A DNA stretch of 64,000 nt from Actinotalea subterranea (GCF_008364845.1 NZ_VTTP01000002.1:248001-312000), one strand, 5' to 3'. Positions 45,250 to 53,871 are shown, counted from the first letter of the stretch. Made by a program: numbers and translations. Notes: generated from the letters alone by a model not told the origin.

Positions 45250-46923
45250 GTGGCAGCAGTGGCGCTCTACCTCGGGGCCGCGCTGCTGGGCGGCCTCCTG
45301 GCGGTCCTGCTGCGCCTGCCGCCGCTCGTCGGGTTCCTCGTCGCCGGGTTCGCGCTGGGAGCCGGGGGAGCGTCGCCCCCGCCGTACCTCGAGCCGGTCG
45401 CTGAGCTCGGCGTCGTCCTCCTGCTCTTCGCCATCGGCCTCAAGCTCGACGTGCGCACGCTCCTGCGCCGCGAGGTCTGGCTCACCACCGTCGTGCACAT
45501 GGCCGTGAGCGTGGCCGTCGCGCTCGGGTTCCTCGGTGTCCTGGCCGTGGTCGGCTTCGGATACGTCGCCGACGAGTCGTTCAGCGCCCTCGCGCTCGTC
45601 GGGTTCGCGCTCTCCTTCTCCTCGACGGTCTTCGTCGTCAAGGTGCTCGACGACCGCTCCGACACCACCTCGCTCTACGGCCGCATCGCCGTCGGAGTGC
45701 TGGTCATGCAGGACGTCGCGGCCGTCGTGTTCCTGTCCCTGTCCAGCGGCGAGCCGCCGAGCCCCTGGGCGCTGCTGCTGGTCCTGCTCCTCCCGGCGTC
45801 CTGGGTGCTGCACCGGGTGTGGGACCGCGTCGGGCACGGCGAGCTCCAGGCGCTGTTCGGCGTGGCCGTGGCCGTGGTGCTCGGGTACGGGCTGTTCGAG
45901 CTCGTCGGGATCTCGGGCGACGTCGGGGCCCTCGTCGTCGGCGTGCTGCTCTCGACGCACCCGCAGGCGGGCGAGCTGTCCCGGTCCCTGATGACGTTCA
46001 AGGACCTCATGCTCGTGGCGTTCTTCGTGCAGATCGGGCTGCACGGGACACCCCACCTGCTCGAGGTCGGCCTGGCGCTGATCCTCCTGCTCGTCCTGCC
46101 GTTCCAGGTCGGCGCCTACGCGCTCGTGCTGTGGCTCATGCGGCTGCGACGGCGGACCTCGTTCCTGGCGGGCCTCGTGCTCTCCAACTACTCCGAGTTC
46201 GGCATCATCGTCGCGGCCGTGGGAGCGACCAGCGGTCTGCTCGACGAGCAGTGGGTCGTGGTGATCTCCCTCGCGGTCGCCTTCAGCTTCGTCCTGTCGT
46301 CCGTCGTCAACCGGCGCGGCGTCGAGCACGCGACACGGCTGTCCCGGCTCCTGCCCGCGCGGGACAGCGACCGCCTGCACCCCGACGACCGGCTCGTCGA
46401 CGTGGGAGCCGCCGACGCGCTCGTCCTGGGTCTCGGCCGTGTCGGCGCCTCGACCTACGCGCGCCTGCGGGACGAGTACGGGCTGTCGGTGGTCGGGGTC
46501 GAGCACGACCGGACCCGCGTGCAGGCGCTCGAGGACGAGGGGTTCGAGGTCGTGCGGGCCGACGCGACCGACCTCGAGTTCTGGACCCGGGTCCAGCGGG
46601 CCGGCCGGGTCCAGGTGGCGGTCCTCGCGATGCCGTTCCACAACGCCAACCTGATCGCCCTGGCGCGTCTCCAGGCCGCGGGGTTCACGGGCCGCGTCGC
46701 AGCCGTCGCGCGGTACGACGACGACGTCGCCGAGCTCCAGCGGCACGGCGCCGACGCGGTGTTCCACCTGTACGGATCGGCGGGCTTCGCGCTCGCGGAC
46801 CACGCCGCGGAGGTCCTGATGCGAGGGCGGACGGGCGCGCCGGCCGAGCCCCACCCGCCGGCGCGGCCCGGGGACGAGCAGGACGTGCTCGAGCCGCTCG
46901 ACCGGTACACCGAGCCCGCGTAG
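45250..46923 (+). CDS. KefB-type monovalent cation:proton antiporter with RCK domain
   Basis: A 557-residue membrane protein of the CPA2 family. About twelve membrane helices in residues 1-375 include ELGVVLLLFAIGLKLD, FALSFSSTVFVVKVL and the ion-site region MQDVAAVVFL. A cytoplasmic NAD(H)-binding RCK-N domain (about 390-505) follows with ALVLGLGRVGAS, VVGVEHDRTRVQAL and VVRADATD. Such proteins exchange K+ or Na+ for H+ and are gated by nucleotide or glutathione adducts. GTG start with AGAGGA upstream. A hairpin follows the stop. Confidence 0.9.
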   Translation: MAAVALYLGAALLGGLLAVLLRLPPLVGFLVAGFALGAGGASPPPYLEPVAELGVVLLLFAIGLKLDVRTLLRREVWLTTVVHMAVSVAVALGFLGVLAVVGFGYVADESFSALALVGFALSFSSTVFVVKVLDDRSDTTSLYGRIAVGVLVMQDVAAVVFLSLSSGEPPSPWALLLVLLLPASWVLHRVWDRVGHGELQALFGVAVAVVLGYGLFELVGISGDVGALVVGVLLSTHPQAGELSRSLMTFKDLMLVAFFVQIGLHGTPHLLEVGLALILLLVLPFQVGAYALVLWLMRLRRRTSFLAGLVLSNYSEFGIIVAAVGATSGLLDEQWVVVISLAVAFSFVLSSVVNRRGVEHATRLSRLLPARDSDRLHPDDRLVDVGAADALVLGLGRVGASTYARLRDEYGLSVVGVEHDRTRVQALEDEGFEVVRADATDLEFWTRVQRAGRVQVAVLAMPFHNANLIALARLQAAGFTGRVAAVARYDDDVAELQRHGADAVFHLYGSAGFALADHAAEVLMRGRTGAPAEPHPPARPGDEQDVLEPLDRYTEPA

Positions 46924-46930
46924 CGCAGCG

Positions 46931-46950
46931 TCGGGCCCGCTCGGGCCCGA
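46931..46950 (+). terminator. Hairpin after the antiporter gene
   Basis: TCGGGCCC (46931-46938) and GGGCCCGA (46943-46950) with a 4-base loop, 8 bases beyond the stop. Confidence 0.6.
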
Positions 46951-47085
46951 GCAGAGGGCCCTGCCACGCGGCGTGGGCCGCGAGCGCCGGGCGTTTCGCT
47001 CTGGGCGAACGCGGTGCCGCGGAGCCGTGCTGGGCCACGACCTCACCGCTGGTCCCAGGTCCGCGGATGGGCCACGCTGGAGATC

Positions 47086-49041
47086 ATGCCCCCCGACCCG
47101 CGCCCCGAGCCTCGCGGGCGGGCCTGGGCCCGGATGGTCCGGCGGTCCGCCGGTGGCCTGCGCGCGTTCCGCGGCCGGACGGCAGCGGGTGGTGGCGGGA
47201 GCCGGCCGGAGAGCGTGGCCCGCGCCATCCTCCGACGTGTCGCGCTCGGCCTCGCGATCCTCGTCCCCGCGGCGTGCTGGGGCGTGGCGACAGCGTCCGC
47301 GGAGGCGAGCCTCGGTCCCCACGTCGCCCGGTACGACGTCACGCTCGACCACGAGATCACCGTCGACCTCGGCCCCCTGGGGACGCTCGTCATCGACTCG
47401 CCGCTCCCGCTGACGCTCGGCGCGCGCGTCGTCGTCCAGGAGATCCCGCGCGAGGTCACCGCCGTCGAGCAGGTCGACACGCTTGCCGCGCTCGGCGAGG
47501 ACCTCCAGGGGTACGTCCAGTTCTTCAGCGGGCCCGAGGCTGCGCTCGACGTCGCCGTCCGCTCGCTGCTGGCCGACGCCGCCCGGCGCACGCTCCTGGC
47601 CGCGGTCCTCCTCGCGCTCGCCGTGTGGGGCAGCCGCGCCCTGCTCGGGGGCGCGCGTCGCGCCGAGCTGAGCGCCGCCGTCGCGCCCTACCGACCGGTC
47701 GTCACAGGTTCTCTGGTGGTGGGTCTCGCCCTGGCCAGCACGCTGACCGCGAGCGAGCCCGGTGCGCAGGACCGGTCCGGCGCGACGTCCGCCTCGGCCG
47801 TGTTCGACGGGACGCCGCTTGAGGGCGCCCGCATCACCGGACGCCTCGCGGGCGTGATCGACACCTACGGCGGCTACGTCGTCGACGCCTACCGCGAGAA
47901 CGAGGCCTTCTACGACGGGGCCGTGACCGCGCTCGAGGCGTCGTGGGACGAGCGGGCGCAGGCCGAGGCGGCGCTCGAGGCGTCCCGCACGGCGTCCGCG
48001 AGCCCCACGGGTCGCCCGACCGCAGGTGACACGCAGCCGCCGGACCCAGGTGACCCGGGTGACGCGGCTGACGGCGACGACGCGGGGGAGCAGGGCGCGG
48101 GTGGGGAGCAGGGCGAGGACGGCGCCGGGACGGGCAGCGACGCCGCGCGTGGGTCCGCGACGGGCGCGCCCACCGGCACGGGCTCGTCCAGCACGCCCGG
48201 CACGACCTCCGGCACCGACGCGGAGGACGAGGCGGGGGCTGACGGGAGCGCGGACGAGGAGGCCTCCGAGCCGGTGACCGTCGTGGTGGTGAGCGACCTG
48301 CACTGCAACGTGGGCATGGCCAGGGTGATCCGCAGCGTCGTCGGGCTGGCTGGCGCGGACGTGGTGCTCAACGCGGGCGACTCGACCGTCAACGGGACGG
48401 CCGTCGAGTCCTACTGCGTGAGCGCCTTCGCCGACGCCGTGCCCTCCGGGGTGCCGCTCGTCATCGCGGACGGCAACCACGACAGCGTCCAGACCGCCGA
48501 GCAGGAGCGTGCCGCAGGTGCCCGCGTCCTGGACGGTGGTGTCGTCGAGGTCGCGGGGATCCGGGTCCTCGGCGACTCCGACCCGAACGCGACACGCGTG
48601 GGCATCGGCACCCTCCCGGTCGGCGAGGAGACGGTCGCCGACGCGGGCCGCCGCCTCGCCGACGTCGCCTGCGCCGAGGAGGACGGCGTCGACCTCCTGC
48701 TCGTGCACAACCCGAACGTCGGCAACGCGACGCTGGACCGCGGGTGCGCACCCGCCCAGATCTCCGGGCACCTGCACCGTCGGGTCGGCCCCGTCCCGGT
48801 CGGCGAAGGAGTCCGGTACGTGAGCACGAGCACGGCCGGCGCGGCCCTGGGCCAGGCGACGATCGGGCCGCTCAACGGCGTCGCCGAGATCACGGTGCTC
48901 CGCTTCGACCCGGACGCGCGCGAGTTCGTGGACCAGCGGCTCGTGCGCATCCACCCGGACGGCTCGGTCGGCGTCGGCCTCGCGGTCCCGTGGCCGAGCC
49001 CGACGCGCGAGGACGTGCCCGGACCCGACGAGCCGCAGTGA
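47086..49041 (+). CDS. Metallophosphoesterase with membrane segments and long linker
   Basis: A 651-residue protein. A hydrophobic segment at about 45-70 (VALGLAILVPAACWGVATA), an extracytoplasmic-looking region, and a second hydrophobic pair at about 165-225 are followed by a Ser/Thr/Gly/Asp-rich linker of about 100 residues (295-395). The calcineurin-like phosphoesterase domain comes last: VVSDLHCN (about 401), NAGDSTVNG, ADGNHD, LLVHNP and SGHLHR supply the two-metal ligands. The catalytic domain is probably outside the cell or tethered to the membrane. Substrate unknown. ATG after GGAG. It stands alone between the antiporter and copC. Confidence 0.8.
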   Translation: MPPDPRPEPRGRAWARMVRRSAGGLRAFRGRTAAGGGGSRPESVARAILRRVALGLAILVPAACWGVATASAEASLGPHVARYDVTLDHEITVDLGPLGTLVIDSPLPLTLGARVVVQEIPREVTAVEQVDTLAALGEDLQGYVQFFSGPEAALDVAVRSLLADAARRTLLAAVLLALAVWGSRALLGGARRAELSAAVAPYRPVVTGSLVVGLALASTLTASEPGAQDRSGATSASAVFDGTPLEGARITGRLAGVIDTYGGYVVDAYRENEAFYDGAVTALEASWDERAQAEAALEASRTASASPTGRPTAGDTQPPDPGDPGDAADGDDAGEQGAGGEQGEDGAGTGSDAARGSATGAPTGTGSSSTPGTTSGTDAEDEAGADGSADEEASEPVTVVVVSDLHCNVGMARVIRSVVGLAGADVVLNAGDSTVNGTAVESYCVSAFADAVPSGVPLVIADGNHDSVQTAEQERAAGARVLDGGVVEVAGIRVLGDSDPNATRVGIGTLPVGEETVADAGRRLADVACAEEDGVDLLLVHNPNVGNATLDRGCAPAQISGHLHRRVGPVPVGEGVRYVSTSTAGAALGQATIGPLNGVAEITVLRFDPDAREFVDQRLVRIHPDGSVGVGLAVPWPSPTREDVPGPDEPQ

Positions 49042-49055
49042 ACCGCCGTGGTGCC

Positions 49056-49069
49056 GGTTCCCGGGAACC
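49056..49069. promoter_or_regulatory. 14-bp palindrome over the copC -35 region
   Basis: GGTTCCCGGGAACC, a perfect palindrome, 14 bases upstream of TAACGT (49083-49088), a good -10 for copC-yceI. A repressor bound here would cover the -35. Confidence 0.5.
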
Positions 49070-49169
49070 CGGTCGGGCAGCGTAACGTTGTCCCGCCGTC
49101 GCCCCCGACGACGGCGCGACCACGGGCGGGTGGGTGCTCGCCGCGGCCGCGGGACGAGGAAGGAGCGGT

Positions 49170-49859
49170 GTGCGAGAGCCACGGAGCAGGCGTGCCCGGG
49201 CGATCGCGACGCTCGCGCCCGTGCTCGCGACGGCCGTCCTGACGCCGCTGGTCGGCGCGGTCCTCCTCCTCGCGTCGCCGTCGCCCGCCGCCGCTCACGA
49301 CACGCTCCTCGGTACGGAGCCCGCCGCGTCCGCTGCCCTCGACGCGCCGCCGACGCAGGTCCAGCTCACGTTCTCGGCGGACCAGCTCGCGGTGGGCGCT
49401 GTCGTCGAGGTCACGGGAGCGGGTGCTGCGTGGGGTGACGGAACGCCGGTCGTCGCGGGGTCCGTGGTCACGCAGGCGCTCCTGCCGGGCATGCCTGCGG
49501 GCGAGTACACGGTCACCTGGCGGTCCGTCTCGGGCGACGGGCACCCCGTCGAAGGGGCGTACACGTTCACGGTCGCGGGCGTCGCCGACGCCGCGGCCGC
49601 AGCGGTGAGCGCCGAGCCGAGCACGACGCCCGCCGCGAGCGGGGCGACTGACGAGGCGACGAGCGGCCGCAGCCCCGAGCAGACCGACGGGCAGACCGCC
49701 GCGCCCAGCGCTGAGCCGTCGAGCAGCCCGGCGACGGACACGCCCGACGTCGACCTCCCACGCTCCGACGCCGGTGGCTGGCTCGTCGCCGGGATCACCG
49801 TCCTCGCCGTCGGCGCGGTCGCCGCCGTCGTGCGCATCCGTCGGACGGCGAGCGGATGA
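49170..49859 (+). CDS. CopC-type copper-binding protein
   Basis: A 229-residue exported protein. The signal peptide ends at AAA, so the mature protein starts with His43 (HDTLLGTEPA), the N-terminal copper ligand of CopC. SGDGHPVEG gives Asp123 and His125, the other Cu(II) ligands. A Ser/Thr/Pro/Ala-rich stretch (about 140-200) and a C-terminal membrane segment (WLVAGITVLAVGAVAAVVRI) with a basic end anchor it to the outer face of the membrane. GTG 49170 is used because GAAGGAG lies 4-5 bases before it. Its stop overlaps the yceI start. It probably binds or delivers copper outside the cell. Confidence 0.89.
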   Translation: MREPRSRRARAIATLAPVLATAVLTPLVGAVLLLASPSPAAAHDTLLGTEPAASAALDAPPTQVQLTFSADQLAVGAVVEVTGAGAAWGDGTPVVAGSVVTQALLPGMPAGEYTVTWRSVSGDGHPVEGAYTFTVAGVADAAAAAVSAEPSTTPAASGATDEATSGRSPEQTDGQTAAPSAEPSSSPATDTPDVDLPRSDAGGWLVAGITVLAVGAVAAVVRIRRTASG

Positions 49860-50596
49860 ACGACACCGCACGGCACGGCAGCACCCTGCCCCCGGAGCAC
49901 CGGCGCCGCTGGCTCGTCACGACCCTCGTGGTCGTCGTGGTCGCCGTCGGCGCGGTCGTCGGCGGCCCGTGGCTGTACGCGCGCGTCGTCATGCCCGAGG
50001 CGCGTGACCCCCTGGCGCTGAGCAGCCCGACCGCCACGCCGGGTGCGGACAGCGAGGCGCAGAGCGTCCCGGCGTCCACGGACGTCGAGGGCGCCTGGCA
50101 GGTCGGCGAGGGGTCGCTCGCCGGCTACCGGCTGGGAGAGGTGCTCTCCGGCGAGCAGGTCACCGTCGCGGGCCGCACCGACGGGGTCACGGGGACCGTC
50201 CAGATCGAGAACGGCGCGTTGACCCAGGCGCGCGTCGTGGTGGACGTCGCGTCGATCACGACGGACGAGTCCGCCCGTGACGCGTACTTCCGGCGCGCGC
50301 TCGACACGACGACGTACCCCGAGGCGACGTTCGAGCTCACCGCACCCGCAGACGTGTCCGCGGTCGCGACCGCCCTCGGGACGGTCACCGTCACCGCAGA
50401 GGGCTCGCTGACGTTCCACGGCGTGACGCAGCCCGTCCAGGTCGCGCTCGAGGTGCAGCGCACCCCGACGGGCGTCGAGGTCGTCGGGCAGGTGCCGGTC
50501 ACCCTCGAGGACTACGGCCTCGACGCGCCCGACCTGGGGTTCGTCACCGTCGAGCCGTCGGGCGCGATCGAGCTCCTGCTCGTTCTGACCCGCTGA
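49856..50596 (+). CDS. YceI family protein, membrane-anchored
   Basis: A 246-residue protein with an N-terminal membrane segment (WLVTTLVVVVVAVGAVVGGPWLYA) followed by a YceI lipocalin-like barrel (about 80-246): GAWQVGEGSLAGYRLGEVL, DAYFRRALDTTTYPEATFEL, GSLTFHGVTQPVQVALEV and FVTVEPSGAIELLLVLTR are family motifs. YceI proteins bind isoprenoid-type lipids; the barrel is on the outside. ATG overlaps the copC stop, so the two are co-translated, which suggests but does not show a link to copper or membrane stress. Confidence 0.9.
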   Translation: MNDTARHGSTLPPEHRRRWLVTTLVVVVVAVGAVVGGPWLYARVVMPEARDPLALSSPTATPGADSEAQSVPASTDVEGAWQVGEGSLAGYRLGEVLSGEQVTVAGRTDGVTGTVQIENGALTQARVVVDVASITTDESARDAYFRRALDTTTYPEATFELTAPADVSAVATALGTVTVTAEGSLTFHGVTQPVQVALEVQRTPTGVEVVGQVPVTLEDYGLDAPDLGFVTVEPSGAIELLLVLTR

Positions 50597-50630
50597 CCGA
50601 CCCGTGGCGCCCGTGAGGCGCTCGGCCTAC

Positions 50631-50648
50631 AGTTCGGTGTGCCGAACT
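50631..50648. promoter_or_regulatory. Candidate MntR operator at the manganese transporter start
   Basis: AGTTCGGTGTGCCGAACT, an 18-bp perfect inverted repeat (7-base arms, 4-base centre). It overlaps the -10-like TACAGT (50628-50633) and the GTG start codon 50639. Length and GTTC...GAAC half-sites resemble the corynebacterial MntR site as I remember it. Confidence 0.6.
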
Positions 50649-51637
50649 TCTGGCTCCACGTCGCGCCGCCGGGTGCGCGCGCCTGCCGCCGCGCCGGTGC
50701 GGCGGTCCTGGCCGCGGCCACAGCCACGTGCGCGGCCTGCGCGACCCCGGCCGCCGCGCGTCCCGACGACGGGCGGCCCGTCGTCCTGACCACGTTCACG
50801 GTGCTCGCGGACATGGCCGGCGCCGTCGCGGGCCCGGACGCGCACGTCGAGTCGATCACCGGCGTCGGCATGGAGATCCACGGCTACGAGCCCACCCCGG
50901 ACGACCTCCGGCGGGCCGCCGGCGCCGACCTGCTCCTGGCGAACGGCCTCGGGCTCGAGGCATGGCTCGAGGCCCTCGTCGAGCCGCTCGACCTGCCGAC
51001 GGTCGAGCTCGCCGACGAGGTCGACGTGGATCACCTGCCGACGCAGGGCACGCGAGCCGGCGCCTCGGGGACCGGCTCGCCCGGGACCGACCACGCCCCG
51101 CTGAACCCGCACCTGTGGATGTCGCCCGACCTCGGGGTCCGGTACGTCGGTGCCATCGCCGACGCGCTCGCGGACCTGGACCCGGCCCACGCAGCCGCCT
51201 ACGAGGAGCGGGCCACCGCCTACGCGGCGCAGATCGAGGCCATCCGGACCGACCTGACCGAACGGCTCGAGGGGCTGCCCGAGGCCCACCGCCTGCTGGT
51301 CACGTGCGAGGGCGCCTTCTCCTACCTCGCGCGGGACGCCGGCCTCGCCGAGGCGTACCTGTGGCCCGTCAACGCCGAGCGGCAGGGGACGCCCCGGCAG
51401 GTCGCCGACGTCATCCGGGCCGTGCGCGCCGCACAGGTCCCGGCAGTGTTCTGCGAGTCGACCGTGTCGGCGACGGCGCAGCGGCAGGTCGCACGCGAGA
51501 CGGGTGCGCGGTTCGCCGGCGTGCTCTACGTCGACTCGCTGTCCGAGCCGGACGGCCCCGTGCCGACCTACCTCGACCTCCTGCGCCACGACGCGGACGT
51601 CGTCGTCGCCGGGCTGACGGGCGAGGAGGCGTCGTGA
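50639..51637 (+). CDS. mntA: Manganese-type metal ABC transporter, substrate-binding protein
   Basis: A 332-residue cluster A-I solute-binding protein. The N-terminus is a signal peptide with cysteines (TCAAC) that may be a lipobox. The four metal ligands can be placed: His81 in GMEIHGYEP, His158 in NPHLWMSP, Glu224 in CEGAFSYLARDAGL, and Asp299 in YVDSLS. Glu as third ligand, together with WPVNAERQGTP, is the manganese/iron (MntA, SitA, PsaA) pattern; zinc-type ZnuA has His there and a His-rich loop, which is absent. GTG start inside the candidate operator. First gene of an operon with ATPase, permease and an MntR-like regulator. Confidence 0.86.
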   Translation: MPNFWLHVAPPGARACRRAGAAVLAAATATCAACATPAAARPDDGRPVVLTTFTVLADMAGAVAGPDAHVESITGVGMEIHGYEPTPDDLRRAAGADLLLANGLGLEAWLEALVEPLDLPTVELADEVDVDHLPTQGTRAGASGTGSPGTDHAPLNPHLWMSPDLGVRYVGAIADALADLDPAHAAAYEERATAYAAQIEAIRTDLTERLEGLPEAHRLLVTCEGAFSYLARDAGLAEAYLWPVNAERQGTPRQVADVIRAVRAAQVPAVFCESTVSATAQRQVARETGARFAGVLYVDSLSEPDGPVPTYLDLLRHDADVVVAGLTGEEAS

Positions 51638-52368
51638 GCGAGCCCGCCCTGGACGTCCGGGGCCTGACCGTCCGCTACCGCGACGTCGTCGCGCTCGAGG
51701 ACGTGACGGTGCAGGTCGCGCAGGGGCAGGCGTGCGGCCTCGTCGGCATGAACGGCTCGGGCAAGTCGACGCTGCTCAAGGCGGTCGTCGGGCTGGTCCG
51801 GCCCGACGCGGGGTCCGTCGCCGTCCTCGGCGGGACGCCTGACGCCGCTCGCGCGGGCGGCCTGGTCGGCTACGTGCCGCAGGTCGACGACGTGGACCGG
51901 GACTTCCCGGTCACGGTCGACGACGTCGTCCTCATGGGGCGCTACCACCGTATGGGCCGTCGGCGGCGCACGCGTCCGGTGGACCGCGCGGCCGTCGACG
52001 AGGCGCTCACCCGCGTCGGCCTCGCGGATCTCGCCGGCCGGCAGATCGGTCGCCTGTCCGGCGGTCAGCGCCAGCGCGTGCTCCTGGCGCGCGCCCTGGC
52101 CCAGGAGGCGCGCGTCCTCCTCCTCGACGAGCCGTTCACCGGCCTCGACGTGGTCTCCGAGGCCGCGATCACCGCCGTGCTGCGCGGGCTCGTCGACGAC
52201 GGCTGCACGGTGCTGCTCTCGACGCACGACCTCGCGACGCTCCCGGAGCTGTGCGAGACGTCGGTGCTGCTGCACCGCCGGGTCCTCGCCCAGGGTCCGA
52301 CGGCGGACGTCGTCACACCCGAGAACCTCGCACGGACCTTCGGGCTCGACGCGCGGGCCGAGGCATGA
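51634..52368 (+). CDS. mntB: Manganese-type metal ABC transporter, ATP-binding protein
   Basis: A 244-residue ATPase of the metal-uptake class. Walker A GMNGSGKST, Q-loop VPQVDDVDRDFPVTVDDVVLMGRY, signature LSGGQRQRVLLARAL, Walker B RVLLLDEPFTGLD and H-loop LSTHDLA. The VDRDFPVTVDDVV stretch is typical of Mn/Zn importers. GTG start in a 4-base overlap with the binding-protein stop. The gene letter follows common use and is not secure. Confidence 0.9.
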   Translation: MSEPALDVRGLTVRYRDVVALEDVTVQVAQGQACGLVGMNGSGKSTLLKAVVGLVRPDAGSVAVLGGTPDAARAGGLVGYVPQVDDVDRDFPVTVDDVVLMGRYHRMGRRRRTRPVDRAAVDEALTRVGLADLAGRQIGRLSGGQRQRVLLARALAQEARVLLLDEPFTGLDVVSEAAITAVLRGLVDDGCTVLLSTHDLATLPELCETSVLLHRRVLAQGPTADVVTPENLARTFGLDARAEA

Positions 52369-52381
52369 CCCGGGAGGCGCC

Positions 52382-53209
52382 ATGACCTGGTGGGAGGTCC
52401 TCGTCGAGCCGTGGCAGTTCGAGTTCATGCAGCGCGCCCTGCTCGTGACGGTGCTCGCCGGGGTGGTCGCGGCGGTCCTCAGCTGCTGGCTCGTCCTCAT
52501 CGGCTGGTCGCTCATGGGTGACGCGGTCTCGCACGCCGTGCTCCCCGGCGTCGTCCTGTCGTACCTCGTGGGGGCGCCGTTCGCCGTCGGCGCGCTCGTG
52601 TTCGGACTCGGCGCCGTCGGGCTGATCGGCGCCGTGCGGGAGACGACGCGGCTCAAGGAGGACACGGCCATCGGCGTCGTCTTCACGACGGCGTTCGCGG
52701 TGGGTGTCGTGCTCGTCTCGACGACCCCCAGCCAGGTCGACCTGTCGCACATCCTCTTCGGCAACGTCCTGGGGGTGTCCGACGCCGACATCGTGCAGGT
52801 CGTCGTGCTCGCGGCGGTCGCGCTCGCCGTCCTGGTGGCGCGCCGTCGGGACATCACGCTGTACGCGTTCGACCGGGTGCACGCGCACGTCGTCGGGCTG
52901 CCCGTGCGGCGCATCGGCGCGATGCTGCTGCTCCTGCTCGCACTCGCGGTCGTCGTCGCCCTGCAGGCCGTGGGTGTGGTCCTCGCGGTCGCGATGCTCA
53001 TCACGCCGGGGGCGACGGCGTTCCTGCTCACCGACCGCATCGAGCGCATGCTCGTCGTGGCACCGCTGGTCGCGACCGTCTGCGCCGTCGCGGGGATCTG
53101 GACGAGCTACCTCCTCGACGCGGCGAGCGCCGGGCTCGTCGTCGTCTTCCAGGGGCTCGCGTTCGCGGTCGCCTACGTCGTGGCCCGCCGCCGGGAGCGG
53201 GTGCGATGA
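52382..53209 (+). CDS. mntC: Manganese-type metal ABC transporter, permease
   Basis: A 275-residue ABC-3 family permease with about eight membrane helices. EFMQRALLVTVLAGVVAAVLSCWLVLIGWSLMGDAVSHAVLPGVV is the family N-terminal signature, LKEDTAIGVVFTTAFAVGVVL and DLSHILFGNVLGVS follow, and VVVALQAVGVVLAVAMLITPGATAFLLTDRI is the C-terminal half. ATG 13 bases after the ATPase gene with GGGAGG. Its stop overlaps the regulator start. Confidence 0.91.
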   Translation: MTWWEVLVEPWQFEFMQRALLVTVLAGVVAAVLSCWLVLIGWSLMGDAVSHAVLPGVVLSYLVGAPFAVGALVFGLGAVGLIGAVRETTRLKEDTAIGVVFTTAFAVGVVLVSTTPSQVDLSHILFGNVLGVSDADIVQVVVLAAVALAVLVARRRDITLYAFDRVHAHVVGLPVRRIGAMLLLLLALAVVVALQAVGVVLAVAMLITPGATAFLLTDRIERMLVVAPLVATVCAVAGIWTSYLLDAASAGLVVVFQGLAFAVAYVVARRRERVR

Positions 53210-53871
53210 CCCCCGCGAGGACGCCCGGCGGCCGGCGGGAGCCCGGTCTCACGGCCGTCGCGCAGGACTACCTCAAGCTCGTGTGGACCCTGCAGGAGTG
53301 GTCGCCGGGCCCCGTGACCACCTCGGTGCTCGCGGAGCGTCTGGGCGTCGGCGCGCCGACCGTCTCGGAGACCGTCGCCCGCCTCGTGGCGCGCGGCTGG
53401 GTCGAGCACGAGCGCTACGGAGGGGTGAGCCTGACGCCGGACGGCCAGGCCCTCGCGCTCGCGACCGTGCGCCGGCACCGGCTCATCGAGACCTGGCTCG
53501 TCGAGCACCTCGGGTACGGCTGGGACGAGGTCCACGACGAGGCCGAGGTGCTCGAGCACGCCGTCTCCGACGTGTTCGTCGAGCGCGTCGACGCACGGCT
53601 CGGGCGACCGGTGCGCGACCCGCACGGCGACCCGGTCCCGGCCGCGGACGGGACGGTCCGGCGCCCCGACGCGGTGCCCCTGGTCGAGCTGGCGCCGGGC
53701 GAGCGGGGGCGGGTCGCGCGCGTGTCCGACGAGGACCCCGAGGTGCTGCGCGAGTGCACCGCCGCGGGCGTGGGGCTCGACACGCTGCTCACCGCGCCCG
53801 TGAGCCTCTCGGCGGCGGCCGTCCGGGCGATCCGTGTGGTCCGTGCGGACACGCCGGCCGTCGGTCGGTAG
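53206..53871 (+). CDS. mntR: MntR-like, DtxR-family manganese-dependent repressor
   Basis: A 221-residue metal-dependent repressor. The winged helix (15-80) reads TAVAQDYLKLVWTLQEW...VLAERLGVGAPTVSETVARLVARGWVEHERYGGVSLTPDG; the dimer and metal domain follows, then an SH3-like FeoA domain (about 150-210). Asp21 takes the place of Met10 of DtxR, as Asp8 does in B. subtilis MntR. RRHRLIE gives His91, and HDEAEVLEH gives Glu114, Glu117 and His118, so Glu replaces the iron-type Cys102. These changes are the manganese signature. Glu11 of MntR is Lys here. ATG overlaps the permease stop; it probably represses its own operon through the palindrome at 50631-50648. Confidence 0.86.
   Translation: MTPARTPGGRREPGLTAVAQDYLKLVWTLQEWSPGPVTTSVLAERLGVGAPTVSETVARLVARGWVEHERYGGVSLTPDGQALALATVRRHRLIETWLVEHLGYGWDEVHDEAEVLEHAVSDVFVERVDARLGRPVRDPHGDPVPAADGTVRRPDAVPLVELAPGERGRVARVSDEDPEVLRECTAAGVGLDTLLTAPVSLSAAAVRAIRVVRADTPAVGR

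Noticed and set aside
49056-49069. LexA (SOS) box upstream of copC
   Set aside because: The half-sites are in the opposite order (GTTC-N4-GAAC instead of GAAC-N4-GTTC).
44761-49182. A very long open frame on the minus strand across the antiporter and phosphoesterase genes
   Set aside because: Only its last 97 codons (DUF4287) are a gene. The rest is antisense to convincing genes and is low-complexity sequence open because stop codons are rare at this GC content.
50639-51637. Calling the transporter a zinc importer (ZnuABC)
   Set aside because: The third ligand is Glu, the His-rich loop is absent and the linked regulator has an MntR-type metal site, so manganese (or iron) is more likely.
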